Shown piece by piece: positions 22,670 to 33,702 of a stretch of DNA of 64,000 nt. Positions within the stretch are counted from its first letter, which is position 1. The number at the start of each line of letters is the position of its first letter. The DNA lies in NCBI GenBank assembly GCA_963575745.1, contig CAUYUJ010009780.1:190883-254882 (forward strand), written 5' to 3'. The translations under genes were made by a program, and so were the position numbers. Source of the stretch: Prorocentrum cordatum (lineage: Eukaryota > Sar > Dinophyceae > Prorocentrales > Prorocentraceae). The notes below the pieces were generated by a model that ran no database searches, had not been told where the DNA came from, and was given only the letters and a program-made list of their open reading frames with translations.

Positions 22670-23060
22670 GCGTCGTGTACTATGTGTGTTGTGTGCATTG
22701 TGTGCGTTTTGTTGTGTGTTCTGTGGGACGTATGTGTGGGCTCTGTGTGTTGTGTGTGCGCGCTTTGTGAGTGTGTGATATGTATGTGTTCGGAATGTGT
22801 GTGTAGGTGTGCGTGCGTGTGTGTGTTTGTGTGTGTATTGCGTGCGTTTTGCCAGCTGCGTGGTGTGTGGGTGTGTGAAATATGCGTGCGTTGCGTGCAT
22901 TGTGTATTGTGTATTCTGTTTGATCTGTGTGGTGTATGTGTGTGTGTGCGTGTTGTACGTTGCGTGCGTGTTGTGTTGTGTTGTGTTGTGCGCGATGTAT
23001 GTATGTGAGAGAATGTTATGTGTGTGAGAATGTTCTATGTTTGTGGCATTTTGTGTTGTA
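22670..23060 (+). repeat. TGTGTG-rich imperfect dinucleotide region
   Basis: About 390 bp of TGTGTG with TGCG and TTGTG interruptions (alternating purine/pyrimidine, Z-DNA-prone). Cys/Val-rich plus frames are artefacts. Confidence 0.85.
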
Positions 23061-23289
23061 CGTCGGAGAGCGATGGTGGGAAAATGGATCAAGCGAAACG
23101 GCCATTTCCTGAAAATCGTGTAGACGCCCCTGGAAGCCCTCAAGACCGCCAAGAGACCCTCAAGAAGTCCTGAGATGCCTCTGAGAGGCCTCCAAGCGAC
23201 ATCCCCGGAGACACCGAGTCACCCAGGCGGCCCCTGGTCCACGGAGGTATCCAAGCGACAAACTCCATTGGGTATCTGTCTGTTTGAAA

Positions 23290-23500
23290 GAATTCTCGGG
23301 GTTGGCGCCTCAAGAAAGCCCCAAGAGCGCCCCAAGAGGGCCCCAAGAGAGCCCGGAGAGCGTCCAACAGGCCTCCAAGATGGCCCGTCGATGGCCCCCA
23401 AAGGCCTCTGAGGCGCTCACAGCGCGAGAGATTACAAAGGTCATGATGTTGACTCCTGTTGTCGTCATCGTCGTCGCCGTCGTCGTCGTCAGTACTTAAG
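23290..23500. repeat. CCCCAAGAG quasi-repeats, then a GTC run
   Basis: CCCCAAGAGCGCC-type units to about 23410, then GTCGTC triplets at 23458-23492. The rest of 23500-23792 shows nothing recognised. Confidence 0.65.
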
Positions 23501-23792
23501 GTTCACTGCTGTGCCGCACGCTGATACGTGCTACGACTTCTTGATCAGGGCAACTCGACTAGTGTATGTTTTTGGATGGGCTTCTCCGGACACGCGAAGT
23601 GTCACGACTGCTGACTGTGCTGGCCCAACGGGCCAGAGGCTTGCTAAGATCTTCGATCGTCTTGCATGAGGGTACGATTTATCACTTCCTTGGCAACTGT
23701 GGCAGTTGGCTAGACCTTAGTCCTGTGCACTCCCCCTGCAAGCATGCTCATCTGATCTGATCCCCCCCCCTCCTCCTCCTCCTCCATCCTCC

Positions 23793-23998
23793 TGCAAAGC
23801 CCTGAGGAGGGTTCTGCACGGGAGCTTTGACGACGATAGGTCCTTCTCACTCGCACGGCGAAGCAAGTCTCGGTAGCTTCAGCCGTTAAACACTTGAGCC
23901 AAACGCCGACGGGCGTCCGGGACAAATTGTTCCAAATGGCGCTGTCCGGTAACCGGGTACATACTCTCCCCAGTCACCAGAATGCTCACATGTTAACA
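23793..23998 (-). repeat. 3' LTR of the copia element
   Basis: 206 bp. On the element strand it starts TGTTAACATG and ends TTTGCA, i.e. TG...CA ends. It contains TTTGGCTCAAG at 23903-23893 on the minus strand. Confidence 0.96.
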
Positions 23999-24007
23999 CC
24001 CCCCCTC
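23999..24007 (-). promoter_or_regulatory. Polypurine tract
   Basis: On the minus strand CGAGGGGGG lies directly against the 3' LTR, where second-strand priming of an LTR element is expected. Confidence 0.8.
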
Positions 24008-24353
24008 GGACGCTAGTCCGTAAAGGCTGACGGGGAGGCGTTAAAACACACTAAGATGTACCTGAGCAGGCAAAACATCGCAACAGAAAGACGTTAAGCC
24101 TCAGGCAAAATTCTTCACGTTGAAAACATACTCACGAAGTGACTTCGTTTACGAGCACCAGCACTCATACATGTTACCTGCTATCTAGCAAACATATCAA
24201 GTCACAGATTAAAACAAAGCACTCAGAGTTCACATCGCTGGCTAGCGTTTATATGCTTTTGATTGCTTTCGCTTTTTATCTGCCAACACCAACGGTAAAA
24301 CTGAAAATGCTCACGCAAGTCAACTTAGCCCAACATGACATGGGCTGCGGATG

Positions 24354-25031
24354 TCAACACTCTGTGGCCGGCGCGAGCTCGTGCCGACCGGTGAATGACG
24401 TTTGATGGGTATTTTGCAGATGCATGTTCATACTCTCACGGCTGACATGCTTGGTGAGTGCATCTGCAACGTTCTCATGTGTGCCAACTTTTACAATGCG
24501 TATTGTTCCGTCCTTTACCTTCTGCTGTAGCCACAGTTGACATACCTCTATGTGCCTTACCTTGCCTAAGCCGCGTCTACTAGCAATCGCTATGGCTGCC
24601 GTTGCATCGCTCTTCACAGTCAACCCTACTTCGACGTCAAAATCTTTCAACACTGACTGCAGACCAATTCCCACTGAGCTACCTTTCACGAGACCGTAGT
24701 ACTCTGCCTCTCCTGACGATAACGCAATCACACTTTGGGTTGAACTCCAAGATTTTATTAAGTATTTACCCCACATGACTACTCCTCCACTCGTGGACTT
24801 CCTGGTTCGTTTACATCCAGCATAGCCAGTATCAGTCCAGATCGTGACCTCCTGGGGTAGGACCTGGTATTGATATACGTAGCTGCTCCTATCATGGTAC
24901 TTTAAATACTTCCCTAGCTTGACCAGACCTCTCCAGGAGCCTACTGTTGGCTTTGACATCGTTCTAGCTAACTCTTTTACGGCATATTGAATATCCGACC
25001 TGTCCTGTGCCAGATAATTCGCTCTGGCCGT
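24354..25031 (-). pseudogene. copia RNase H domain
   Basis: Typical Ty1/copia RNase H: TDTGYAGCKRTRKSTSGG (Asp43 counted from the Met at 24959), SSGEAEYYGLVKG (Glu84), KSDATAAIAIASRRGLGK (Asp118) and ENVADALTKH (Asp166), giving all four acidic residues. It would degrade the RNA strand of the RNA/DNA hybrid. It is in the same frame as the RT block, from which it is separated only by a TGA at 25032-25034; the short stretch between, around ANYLAQDRSDIQYAVKEL, is conserved pol sequence. The terminal codons after HVSRES are element-specific. Confidence 0.92.
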
Positions 25032-25670
25032 TCATGCCTGATACTGCTTAGTCATGCTGTGCGAAAGCTCAACCTCATCTCCCTCTTCAACTGGAATCCT
25101 TTCTCCTGGAACCTCTGTTCTGACTTTACCACTTTCAAGCCCTAACTCTTTTACAATTATCTCTGCGTGCCTCTGATCCGCCTCGTACCTCAATCCTTCC
25201 TTCGTCCATTCTATAATTCTGTTAAGGATCCTGATGGCCTTCACGTCCTCCTCTCCTGGACCAAGTCTTCCTCTCACTTTTACCTCAAACTCCTCTTTTA
25301 TTTTCTTTTCAAACCAATCAAGATCGAATTCACTGCCAAGTAATGTAAAGTCATCCCCATGAACGGTTAACCATAATCTCCTTGATTCGTGCTTAAACAC
25401 GCATGGAGACGCGATTTCACTCTTGAAACCAACTTGGACCGCAAAGTCCATGTAGCAGTCTTCCCAATTACTGGCCGCGTCGCGCGTTCCATACATCGAC
25501 TTTAACAGTCTTCCGCACATCCCCGGCTCGTAATCTTCCTCCGGCAATCTGATAAATATGTCCCTTTTTGCCGGGGCATCAAAGTAAGCCCGTTTCACGT
25601 CAATGAAGGCCAATTTAAAACCCTTCTCACGTTCACCCTTTTAATATCCAACTCCCTCGGTGACTGCCAT
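25032..25670 (-). pseudogene. copia reverse transcriptase core
   Basis: Contains FIDVKRAYFDAPAKRD (first catalytic Asp), GRLLKSMYGTRDAASNW (the copia YGL-type motif, here YGT) and LTVHGDDFTLLG, in which the catalytic pair reads GDD rather than the usual VDD. It continues the frame of the upstream ORF: the preceding LEAQKLLF is followed by a TGA (25671-25673), then MAVTEGVGY, a TAA (about 25641), then the core. Both stops inactivate RT unless suppressed. Confidence 0.93.
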
Positions 25671-27530
25671 TCAGAACAGTAACTTTTGTGCTTCCAGTGG
25701 GGGCGTCGCTGCGAATATATTTTTCTCTTTGGAGTTATATTTAATTTGCTGCGCCACTAACCCTGACCGGTGATCAGGGCTTGTTTCGTCTCCTTTGTTA
25801 ATGTCGATCCATCTGGTGCCAATTGGTGCCTTGCCGGTAACTTCCCAACATACTTCTTCTTTGACTTTCTCATAAACTTTGTGCTTTCTAAATTGCTCCA
25901 TGTCCTCGTGACGAGCTTTGATTGTGAGCTTTGGATCCGACTCATTGCCGGTCACGTCATCCCATGCGTTAAGTATTTGTCCATCCTCTCTGTGAACCAC
26001 GTTGATGGAATTCATGGGCATTGGCCTAACTGCTCCAACACTTTCGCAAGCTGGGCAAGTGTGGGGGACTTTAATCCAACCTTCATGTTCACATCTTTCG
26101 CACCTCCACTTGTGCGGCGCTGCTTCTCCAACAACTTCGTACGTGAAGGTCGTGGCGATGTTAACTGGCCCCTTTCTGAACATTCTCCTCCGTTCAATTC
26201 CCGTCATCTCGCTCACTTCTCTATCTTCAATAATTCGTCCTGTGTCCAAATCGCGAGTAACCCTCCTAGAGCATGCGCTCCAGAGGGGGCCAGCTGGTCC
26301 GGGTAACATAAGCCTGCTTGTCCCATAATCGCTTCTGGTCCACGTTAACTGGCATTTGTATTCTCTGTTTTCTCTGATCTCGTCGCAAGCCCAGTTAACA
26401 TCATCAATCTGCATATGGTCATGTTCCTCCGAATCAACCTCCATGTCAAGGGGTTCATCTTCTTTCAAAGTCCCCCCTTGTCTTCCATCAATTTGCATCT
26501 GTTCCATCAAACCCTTTAAAATGGCTCGGCATGGCCTGTCCGGGTGCGCTTCTGACCTGTGGGTTCGTCCTCCTCCTGTTGACTCCATATGGCATTGTTG
26601 ACCCTTACACTTCCAACTTAACTCTCGCCCTATGGCCGGGCTGTTCGTCATGAACTTGGTCGGCTTCTTGATGTACATTTCTTCAGCTTTGACCATTTGC
26701 TTGAGGTCGTAACAACACATGCCCCAATTGTACACTTTCACATCCTTGTTCCTAAGTAGCCTTTGAACCGTTGATGTGCTCCATCTGGTCGCTCCCGCGG
26801 GGTGTTCAAAGAGAAAATATAATCCGTTACGCCTTTGAATTTCACAAAGTTCCATCGCAAATGTCAAATGTTTGATCCCGTAATCTAGCATCTGCTTCAC
26901 TCGCTCAGCCCCCAGCCTCTTGAAGTTAAACGTCTGGAGTCTGCTAAACGCTGCGCACATGGGGCTCACTATCAGCAACAATGCTGACTTGGACTTAATG
27001 ATCTTTTTTGCCTTAACTCGCATGGCATGAACGTTAAAGTCCCATGGGTTTCCATGCTGATCACACGTAGTTAAATCCATGGCCAGTCCCAGTATGAGGC
27101 CCATCTTCTCAGCCATTCCAGTGACTCTAACCGGGGAGCACGCCTCACTAACGTGGGCTTGTGTACCTTGTTGGTTAGCTCCATAGACTTTCACTGCCCT
27201 TAGCACTTCGTTGAGTTGATGTGTCACGTCGAGGTCGGAGCTTAGTAGCCAATCAGTTCACTCCGAGTGAAATCCCATCATGTGAAGTCCGTACCTGATC
27301 TCGCTGATCTCTTTCATTTCCTCGTCTTGGTCAGGGCTAACTTGACGGTGTTGTGTTGGCTGTTGATCTTCCTCGTCGTGTTCATTCTCTGCTTTTCTTT
27401 TGACTGGTGAGCTTGGAGCAACGTCCATTCCTTCATCTTTTACTTCAAACTCGGCCCATCCGGTCCACAGGCCGTTAAATGGCCCTTGCATAGCAGACGT
27501 TTGATCACCTCTGCTCCACTCGTCCTCCAA
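25671..27530 (-). pseudogene. copia pol spacer: methyltransferase-like module, zinc ribbon and RT N-terminus
   Basis: One frame with a single TGA at 27258-27260. Counting from the Met at 27227: residues about 22-175 hold SEACSPVRV, LAMDLTTCDQHGNPWDF, LLLIVSPMCAAFSRLQ, HLTFAMELCEIQRRNG and LFEHPAGATRW. SPMCAAFS (Cys91) resembles motif IV (PC) of C5-cytosine methyltransferases and the preceding DLTT...G.PWDF an AdoMet-type entry, so I read this as a methyltransferase-derived fold; this is inference. I recognise the same block from other dinoflagellate copia polyproteins. Residues 376-394 form a zinc ribbon, CX2C-X11-CX2C (CERC ... CPAC). RT begins near residue 449 with APIGTRWIDINKGD. The first 90 codons (27530-27258) are acidic linker. 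Confidence 0.8.
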
Positions 27531-27568
27531 GTTGCGTATTTCCCCCGTGCTGTTAACAATCGCATGTG

Positions 27569-28864
27569 TTACTCTAGACGGCTAAGTTTACCCCAGTCCA
27601 CCGGGCAGTCGCCCCCCGTCGGGTAATACAGGCTCGTCCTTGGGGTTCGGTGTTGACGAATCACCTTGTTTCCTCTGGTTACCCACTCGTCCTTGAGGTC
27701 ATCAACCTTTGCACTTTGAGGTGGTGGCTCGTTGACTCTAGGCCTCTTGGCTGGACTCTCGGGCACTTGGCTTTTACTCTCAACTCTTTGTTGCGCCGCC
27801 GCTGACCTGGTCTGGATGTTGGCATTCTCTTGCCTCTTTAACCATTCTATGACTCTCGCTCGACGTTCAGCGTTATGAGGTTTATGATCCTTGTCACCCC
27901 TAACCAGGCATCTGCATCCATAACACCCAGGCGTTGGACCCATTTGCAAGTATTCGTGCCTTTTCACAGCTATTCCCCTGGCAATGAAAGGCCCAGTTTC
28001 AGGATCTTTAAGCTCCTGTTCCGGTAAGTCCATCGGTACTATAATCCTCGCCTGAACTTCCATGCCTGCCGTGTTAGGATCAGGCTGCCAGGGTAACCCT
28101 TGCATAGCGTTTAGTTCTTCGAGGTTCCATCTTTCCTCCTCACTTCCTTTTCGCTCACACTCGTGGGACTTTCTTGCTCCTTTGGGTATGCCTCTGATCA
28201 GTTCTTGGCTTTTGTCGTTAATGCCTAGAAATACCCCGCTTTCCCAATTCATCTCCAACTTTTCACGTCCTTTATGTGCTGGGGTCTTTCAATACATCAC
28301 GCATTCGCCAAACTCAGGCATCTGCTTGTTAAACTTTCTACCCCGACATCTCTCATGAGCTGTTTTACCGTCAGTGTCGATGGTGAATTTGCTTATAAGT
28401 GACGACGCATACCCCACTAACCATGGCATTACAGAGTGTCTGTCGTTAAATTCAGTCTTGTAATTCGCGTCAAGAACACTTTTAAGTGTTCTGATCTGGC
28501 CCTGAACAGTTCTGACTGCCCTTTCAAGTTCACCGTTGGCCTTTGAATCTCCTACCGGACTCACTTCCACGCCCATTTCCACGTCCCTTGATGCTTTAAC
28601 CGCATTCGCTATTGCTGTAATGGCTGGCTCACCGTCACTTTTTAATATAATCTTCTTGTGTCCCGTGAACCCTATCATGTCGCATGCAACTTTAACTGAA
28701 TATGGCTCGAAGCCCTTTTTGATAAGTGCTCGACTCCAAGTTAACTTGGTGTCCCGGCAGTGCATCACCAGTATCGGGTTCCCATTGTTCGCACGTGCAC
28801 CTTCTTCCTTTTTTCCTTTAAGCCACATGTAATCCATTGAGTTAACTGGAACTCCCCCATTGGC
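27569..28864 (-). pseudogene. copia integrase
   Basis: Integrase catalytic core with Asp2 (SMDYMW), Asp68 (LKSDGEPA) and Glu103 (SKANGELERAVRTVQ) counted from the Met at 28837; the last two are 35 residues apart, the classical D,D(35)E spacing. A TGA at 28289-28291 splits it, but the same frame resumes with copia GKE/C-terminal features (MNWESGVFLGI) and a basic, Pro-rich tail to 27569. Integrase would insert the cDNA. The frame changes by one base upstream, near 28850. Confidence 0.9.
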
Positions 28865-29103
28865 TTTTCTCTTACGTTTCCTATGACTGCGTCTCCTGGC
28901 TTTGCCTCTAACACAGTGCGGACACCATCTTCTATACGGTAAGTGAGTGGAGCTGTGCGCCTGAACCTCTTCTTTTGACGGCTCATGTCACAGTAAACTT
29001 TCTTCGGTAACTCCGCCTCGTCACCTACAAACACATCCTCGACATCACTCATTTCACTTGCACTGCCCCCACATTCACTCCCTTCACCGTCTTCGGTGTT
29101 CAA
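28765..29103 (-). pseudogene. copia pol segment between protease and integrase
   Basis: 112-codon minus frame with an acidic N-terminus and RQKKRFRRTAPLTYRIED in the middle. It lies in a third frame, so frameshifts flank it (near 29130 and 28850). No intact HHCC zinc finger of the integrase N-terminus is visible. Confidence 0.6.
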
Positions 29104-29144
29104 GACACTTAAGTTTTCACTTCGTCTTACGGGTAATGAGGGAC

Positions 29145-30650
29145 TCAGTAAAATAGGTCCGCCTCTAGGGTTCCCTGCCGCGGAAAACCCTCAGCCGAGT
29201 CGGTCTTCACACTCGCTGGCTCTCCGGGCCCTTTCGGCACTACGATGTTAAACTGAAATGTGCCATTCCTCTCGTATATCGCCGTCCGTTTACCAGTAGC
29301 CTTGTGTTCAACATGACTGATGGACTTACCGTTGGAGTTCTGATCAAACACCACTCGATTACCTGCGTTGACCATTTCACGCACCGACCCCAACACCTTG
29401 TTGACTTCTGCCACCTGGATGGGCATGCTAACCGGGTTTCCGCTCTCGTTCCTGCCGGTAATCACTCTTTGCCCATAGTTTTTAATCGTGGTCCCGTTAG
29501 CCGCGCTGTAATGCTTTCCCTGCTTTGACGCGTTCGTGTGTTTAATGGGAAAGTACGTTCCTACTTTAGGCGGTCCACCAGTGTTGTACGCGCCTGAGTC
29601 AACAGTAACCACTATTGTCTCGTGAGTTGCGTTCTGAACTGGAACTGAATTGATCTCTGGGGCTGCACTCTTCATCTCGATAAGTCCAAGTTCACAATGT
29701 TTTTCTCGCCAACTCTTTTCTTGCTTGATGCACTGGTTGATTCTTTTGGCCCACTCATCCACATGGTTGCAGTTAAAGTTACACTCATGTGACTTGTAAG
29801 CCTTCCTCAGGTTAATGGAGACTTTCCTCGCTGCCTTCTTTCTCTCATGTGCTGGTAGAATCCACTGCCCTTCAACTTCTTCATTACTTGACGGCTCGGG
29901 CGGCGCATTTGACTCATCATTCATTCCAACAATGTCACACGCCAGAGGTTGGCCGAAAGAAGTGGTTTGTCCTGCATCGTTTATATCCTCACTTTTACTT
30001 GGCTCAGACTCGTTGGCCGCCTTGCCTGGGTTTGGGCAGTTAATCGCAATCTGCCCCTTACCTCCACACTTGTAACAATCGCGCTGGCTGTGCGGAACGA
30101 AGTTCCTAACCGGACCGTAATTGCTCTGCCAAGTGCCTCCACCTTTGCCTCCTTTTTTGGCCCCTGACTTGCCTTTGAAGCTTAGGTACCCACCGTGCGT
30201 TGATCGGTAACCCTTGCCCTTGCCCCCTTTGCCTTTACCCTTCCAGGGCTTTTTACAGTTCCTGGCGAGGTGACCGAATTCGCCGCACTTGTAACACTTG
30301 GGGCCCAATCCTTTGTCTTTACCCTTGTTAACTGCGTCTATCTCTTCTTGATCTTGCGGTTCACCGTCGACCTCGTTCCACCAGTTCCCATCGTCAGGCC
30401 ACCAGTTACCTTCCTCATCAATCCACCCCGTGGCCTCCCACGACGTTGAGGAGTGAACTCCGTAAACTTGTCCAATGTCCATGGCGTCTTTGTTCTTCGC
30501 GTCGGAGTCCAACTTCTTTTTGCGGGCCCCATCCTCACACTTTGAGTATAACTTTTGGAAGGTGTCAATGTTAAGCCAATCGGGTGTTCGGTAACAGCCT
30601 TGCTGCCATTCGTCAAACCAGTCATTGGCGCGTACCATTATTGCTCTCAA
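29145..30650 (-). pseudogene. copia gag end (zinc knuckles) and protease
   Basis: 501-codon frame. Zinc knuckle 1 is CYKCGEFGHLARNC (C119, C122, H127, C132), the nucleocapsid RNA-binding motif. Knuckle 2 is CYKCGGKGQIAINC, where the His is replaced by Gln200. Between them lie Gly/Lys-rich runs. The aspartic protease motif is VTVDSGAYNTGG (Asp351), which would process the polyprotein. A one-base loss near 30665 separates this frame from the upstream gag: LKVTALRAIM continues the capsid sequence in this frame while the old frame ends. Confidence 0.9.
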
Positions 30651-31560
30651 TGCCGTAACCTTGAGGGGAAGCGGTAATGAATATCTTTGCCATATTTTTC
30701 ACGACTCTCAACAACGGCACTCCATTCTTCAAGCTTGGCTGCTGTCTCGGTAACCTTCTTCGGCTGCTCCGGGTTCATCGCTTGCGACATCTTAACTGAG
30801 AGCGTCGCTCCTGTTACCGCAGAATACCACTTGTACACCTTTTGCCATGCCATTATTCCGTCACCATCCGTTAATCCCTTCAAATTCCCCTTGGCCTCGG
30901 TACCCTCAAGCTTCTCGTTAAGGATATACCACAAATCCTCTGCCATTTGCTCCTTCTCTTCCTCCGTGAACTCGTGGTCTCCTTTAACTTCGTCTTCCTT
31001 TTGCTTGGCCTGGGATGCTTTCGTAAACTCGGTAGCCGTTCAACGCCCGTTCATGATTCTGATCACATCGTCCTCGTCCTCCTCCGGGATGACACCTTCA
31101 AGCGTCTCAAGCTTCTTGCTGAGCATCTTTAATGCCGGCCTGTAACTTGGTTTCACCTGGGCGAGGGCATTTAAGAGCTTGTCGTTCCAGTCTCTGAATT
31201 TTGCCCTTTCACCGTTGAATGTTTTCAAAGCCTGCAAAGCCTTGTACTCACTGATCGGTTTACTGCTCCCGTGCTTGGTTCCATTCCCTCCTTTGACGGC
31301 TTCCGTTAGCTGTCCAAACTTCTCAAGCAACTTTTCCTGGACTTCACTGTTGGTCTCAAGCTCGGTTACACGATCCACCAATCTGCGCGCATCTCTTTCA
31401 AGTGCCGCGTTCCGTAAAGTGAGTGCCAACACCATGCTGTTCGTTTTCTGCGCACTCTGTAACATCTGAAAGGCCTGCTCATTGGTAACTTGACGATCTC
31501 ATGATTCCACTCGCTCGTTGATGAAAGATGCGAGCCCATGATGATTGGCTCTAAGCGCCA
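30647..31560 (-). pseudogene. copia gag N-terminal and capsid region
   Basis: A frame read from about 31560, through a TGA at 31499-31501, then LQSAQKTNSMVLALTLR, a coiled-coil-like stretch (RDARRLVDRVTELETNSE), KPISEYKALQALKTF, a second TGA at 31040-31042, then QMAEDLWYILNEKLEG and WQKVYKWYSAVTG. Both stops are in frame with otherwise continuous sequence. This would form the capsid of the particle. Confidence 0.8.
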
Positions 31561-31730
31561 CCTGAACATAACTGAAGTCTGCGTTCAAGTACGCCTGTTC
31601 ACAAAAGATCCATATAACGATTCGGATCTACGTTTACCCACCTGTCCCTGTCCGCCGGCGTGTTGAGGTTCACCGGCGCGTCCACGGCCGCGGGTCCAGC
31701 AGCAGCCGCTGCCGCTGCCGCCCTAGCGCC

Positions 31731-31745
31731 CGCGCTCCGCTACCA
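31731..31745 (-). promoter_or_regulatory. Primer-binding site, initiator-Met tRNA type
   Basis: Immediately inside the 5' LTR, on the minus strand: TGGTAGCGGAGCGCG. TGG is the complement of CCA, and TGGTAGC.GAG resembles the 3' end of eukaryotic initiator methionine tRNA, the usual copia primer. Confidence 0.8.
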
Positions 31746-31951
31746 TGCAAAACCCTGAGGACGGTTCTGCACGGGAGCTTTGACGACGATAGGTCCTTTT
31801 CACTCGCACGGCGAAGCAAGTCTCGGTAGCTTCAGCCGTTAAACACTTGAGCCAAACGCCGACGGGCGTCGGGGACAAGTTGTTCCAAATGGCGCTCCCC
31901 AGTAACCGGGTACATACTCTCCCCAGTCACCAGAATGCTCACATGTTAACA
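31746..31951 (-). repeat. 5' LTR of the copia element
   Basis: 206 bp, 8 differences from the other LTR. It contains the same TTTGGCTCAAG at 31856-31846 on the minus strand. Confidence 0.96.
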
Positions 31952-31954
31952 CAT

Positions 31955-33060
31955 CCTCATCCTCCTCCTCCTCCTCCTCCCCCTCCTCCTCCTCCTCCTC
32001 CTCGCCCTCCTCCTCCCTCCCCCCCCTCCTCCCTCCTCCTCCTCCTCCTCCTGCTCCCCCTCCTTACAGACATCGTCTGCGTCTTCGTCCTTCTGCCTCT
32101 CTCGTCCTCCCTCCCTTCCGCCCTCCCCCTTCCCTCCCTCCATCCGAGCCTTCAGGTCCTTTTCGCACTGCATGGAGCCCCAGCTCAGGTCGCCGAGCCT
32201 GGCTCGCGCGCGCGCGGGCGGGGCCCAGGGGGGGCCTCGCACGTGCCCAGCGCCGGTTGCCGGGTTACCCCCCGGCTGGGGATCGCGTGGGCCCCTGACC
32301 GCCGCACCCCCAGAGCTCATGGGCCCCTGTGCCAGGCATGGAAAGAGCTGGAAAGAGGCGTGCCAGCGGCACGGCGACACGCCACTCCACGCCGCCCTCC
32401 GGCTCCGCGTCGACAGGGCCGCCGATTGCCGCGGCGGGGGCCGGCATGGACGGTTTCCCTCGAGGCCGTAGCGGACCCGAAAAGAAGAAAGAGGAGGAGG
32501 AGGAGGGGGCAGGAGGAGGGAGCAAAAGAGAAAGGAGGAGGAGGAGGAGGAGAGGTCCGCTAAGCCCTTCGAAGTAACCCTCCGGTCCGACGCGGGGACC
32601 GAGGGCAGCGCGCAGGCCAAAATGGCTGCGCGGTCACCTCGTGCTCATCCACCTCGTCAAAACCACCTCATCCTCGTCCTCCTCCTCCTCCTCATGCCCC
32701 CAATCCTTCCCCTCATCATGATCCTCATCCTCATCCTCGTCCTCCTCTTTCTCCTCATCCTCATCCTCGTCCTCCTCATCCTCTTCAATCTCATCCTCCT
32801 CAATCTCCTCCTCCTCCTCACCCTCGTCATCCCCATCCTCATTCTCCACGAACTCCTCCTCCTCCTCGTCCTCCTCATCCTCCTCATCCTCCTCCTCCTC
32901 CTCCTCATCCTCTCCATCCTCATCCTCCTTATCCTCCACATCCTCCTCGTCCTCCTCGTGGTCCCCCCCCTTCTCCGACCCCTCCTCCTCCGAACGTTCC
33001 TCACCCGATCACTCCTCCTCCGTTTCCTCCTCCTCCAAACCCTTCTCCCTCCTCCCTCGT
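31955..33060. repeat. TCC and CTCATC tracts around a GC-rich stretch
   Basis: (TCC)n to about 32065, GC-rich unique sequence 32070-32470, GGA tract 32485-32565, then CTCCTCATC units 32660-33060. No gene; acidic minus frames and Leu-rich plus frames are repeat artefacts. Confidence 0.8.
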
Positions 33061-33289
33061 CCCAAACGGGCGCCCCCGATTACGGGCGCGGCTTGCTCGG
33101 ACACGGGACGCGCCAGGAAAATGAAAAGGGTCAAAGAAAGTACGTCAGGAAGGCTCGACCTCCGCCACCGTGCCTGAGGCACGGAATCTCTACGAGTATG
33201 AGATTGATCCTTCACCCCGTAAACCAACCCCCCGGACCCCCCAACAAACGGGCCTTCCGCGCAAGGCGCTCCCAAGTGGGCACAAGAAA

Positions 33290-33410
33290 CTAAACAAAGG
33301 CGCACAAACGACCGCCAAGCGGCGCCCAAAAAGGCCCAAGACGCTCCCAATAGCCCCAGAAGGGCCCCCAACACAACCGCCAAGAAGCTTCATAAACTGC
33401 GTCCAAGCGG
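33290..33410. repeat. GGCGCCCAAAAAGGCCCAAG quasi-repeats
   Basis: Short CCCAAGA/CCCCAA units, same class as at 21140 and 50835. Confidence 0.6.
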
Positions 33411-33702
33411 CCCGCGGACCACAGCGACATCACGGCCGTGTTAGCCGTCAGAACACCGTACAAGTTTACCATTGGACTATCGTCGGCTTCCACGGCGTTG
33501 ACGCCAGCCCAGGAGGCCGCCGAAATGGCCCAAAAGACAACCCTAAATGCTGCAGAAGCCGCAAAGACAAATAAAACAAAAAGCCTCCTTTGGGGTCGGC
33601 GGCAGAGGCGGCAGCCTTTAGGATATTCAACGAGTGGTGCGATCTACTCTATCGGCGGAGGCATGCTCCTGTGCATATTCTGTGTATATGTTGATTTGGA
33701 CA

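Larger units (their letters stand above)
23793..31951 (-). mobile_element. Full-length Ty1/copia LTR retrotransposon
   Basis: 8159 bp between two 206-bp direct repeats. Read on the minus strand it has 5' LTR (31746-31951), primer-binding site, gag with two CCHC-type knuckles, DSG protease, D,D(35)E integrase, a methyltransferase-like and zinc-ribbon spacer, reverse transcriptase, RNase H, polypurine tract and 3' LTR (23793-23998). Integrase-before-RT order defines Ty1/copia. Flanks are CCTCC on the left and CATCC on the right, a 4/5 match to a 5-bp target duplication in TCC-rich sequence. The LTRs differ at 8 of 206 positions by my alignment, so the insertion is not recent. The reading frame has seven premature stops (six TGA, one TAA) and at least three frameshifts, so this copy is not autonomous. 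It is visibly less GC-rich than its surroundings. Confidence 0.97.

Noticed and set aside
22670-23060. Cys/Val-rich plus-strand protein
   Set aside because: Translation of a TGTGTG tract.
27258-31501. TGA recoded as an amino acid in the copia element
   Set aside because: The element also has a TAA and several frameshifts, so simple decay explains the stops.
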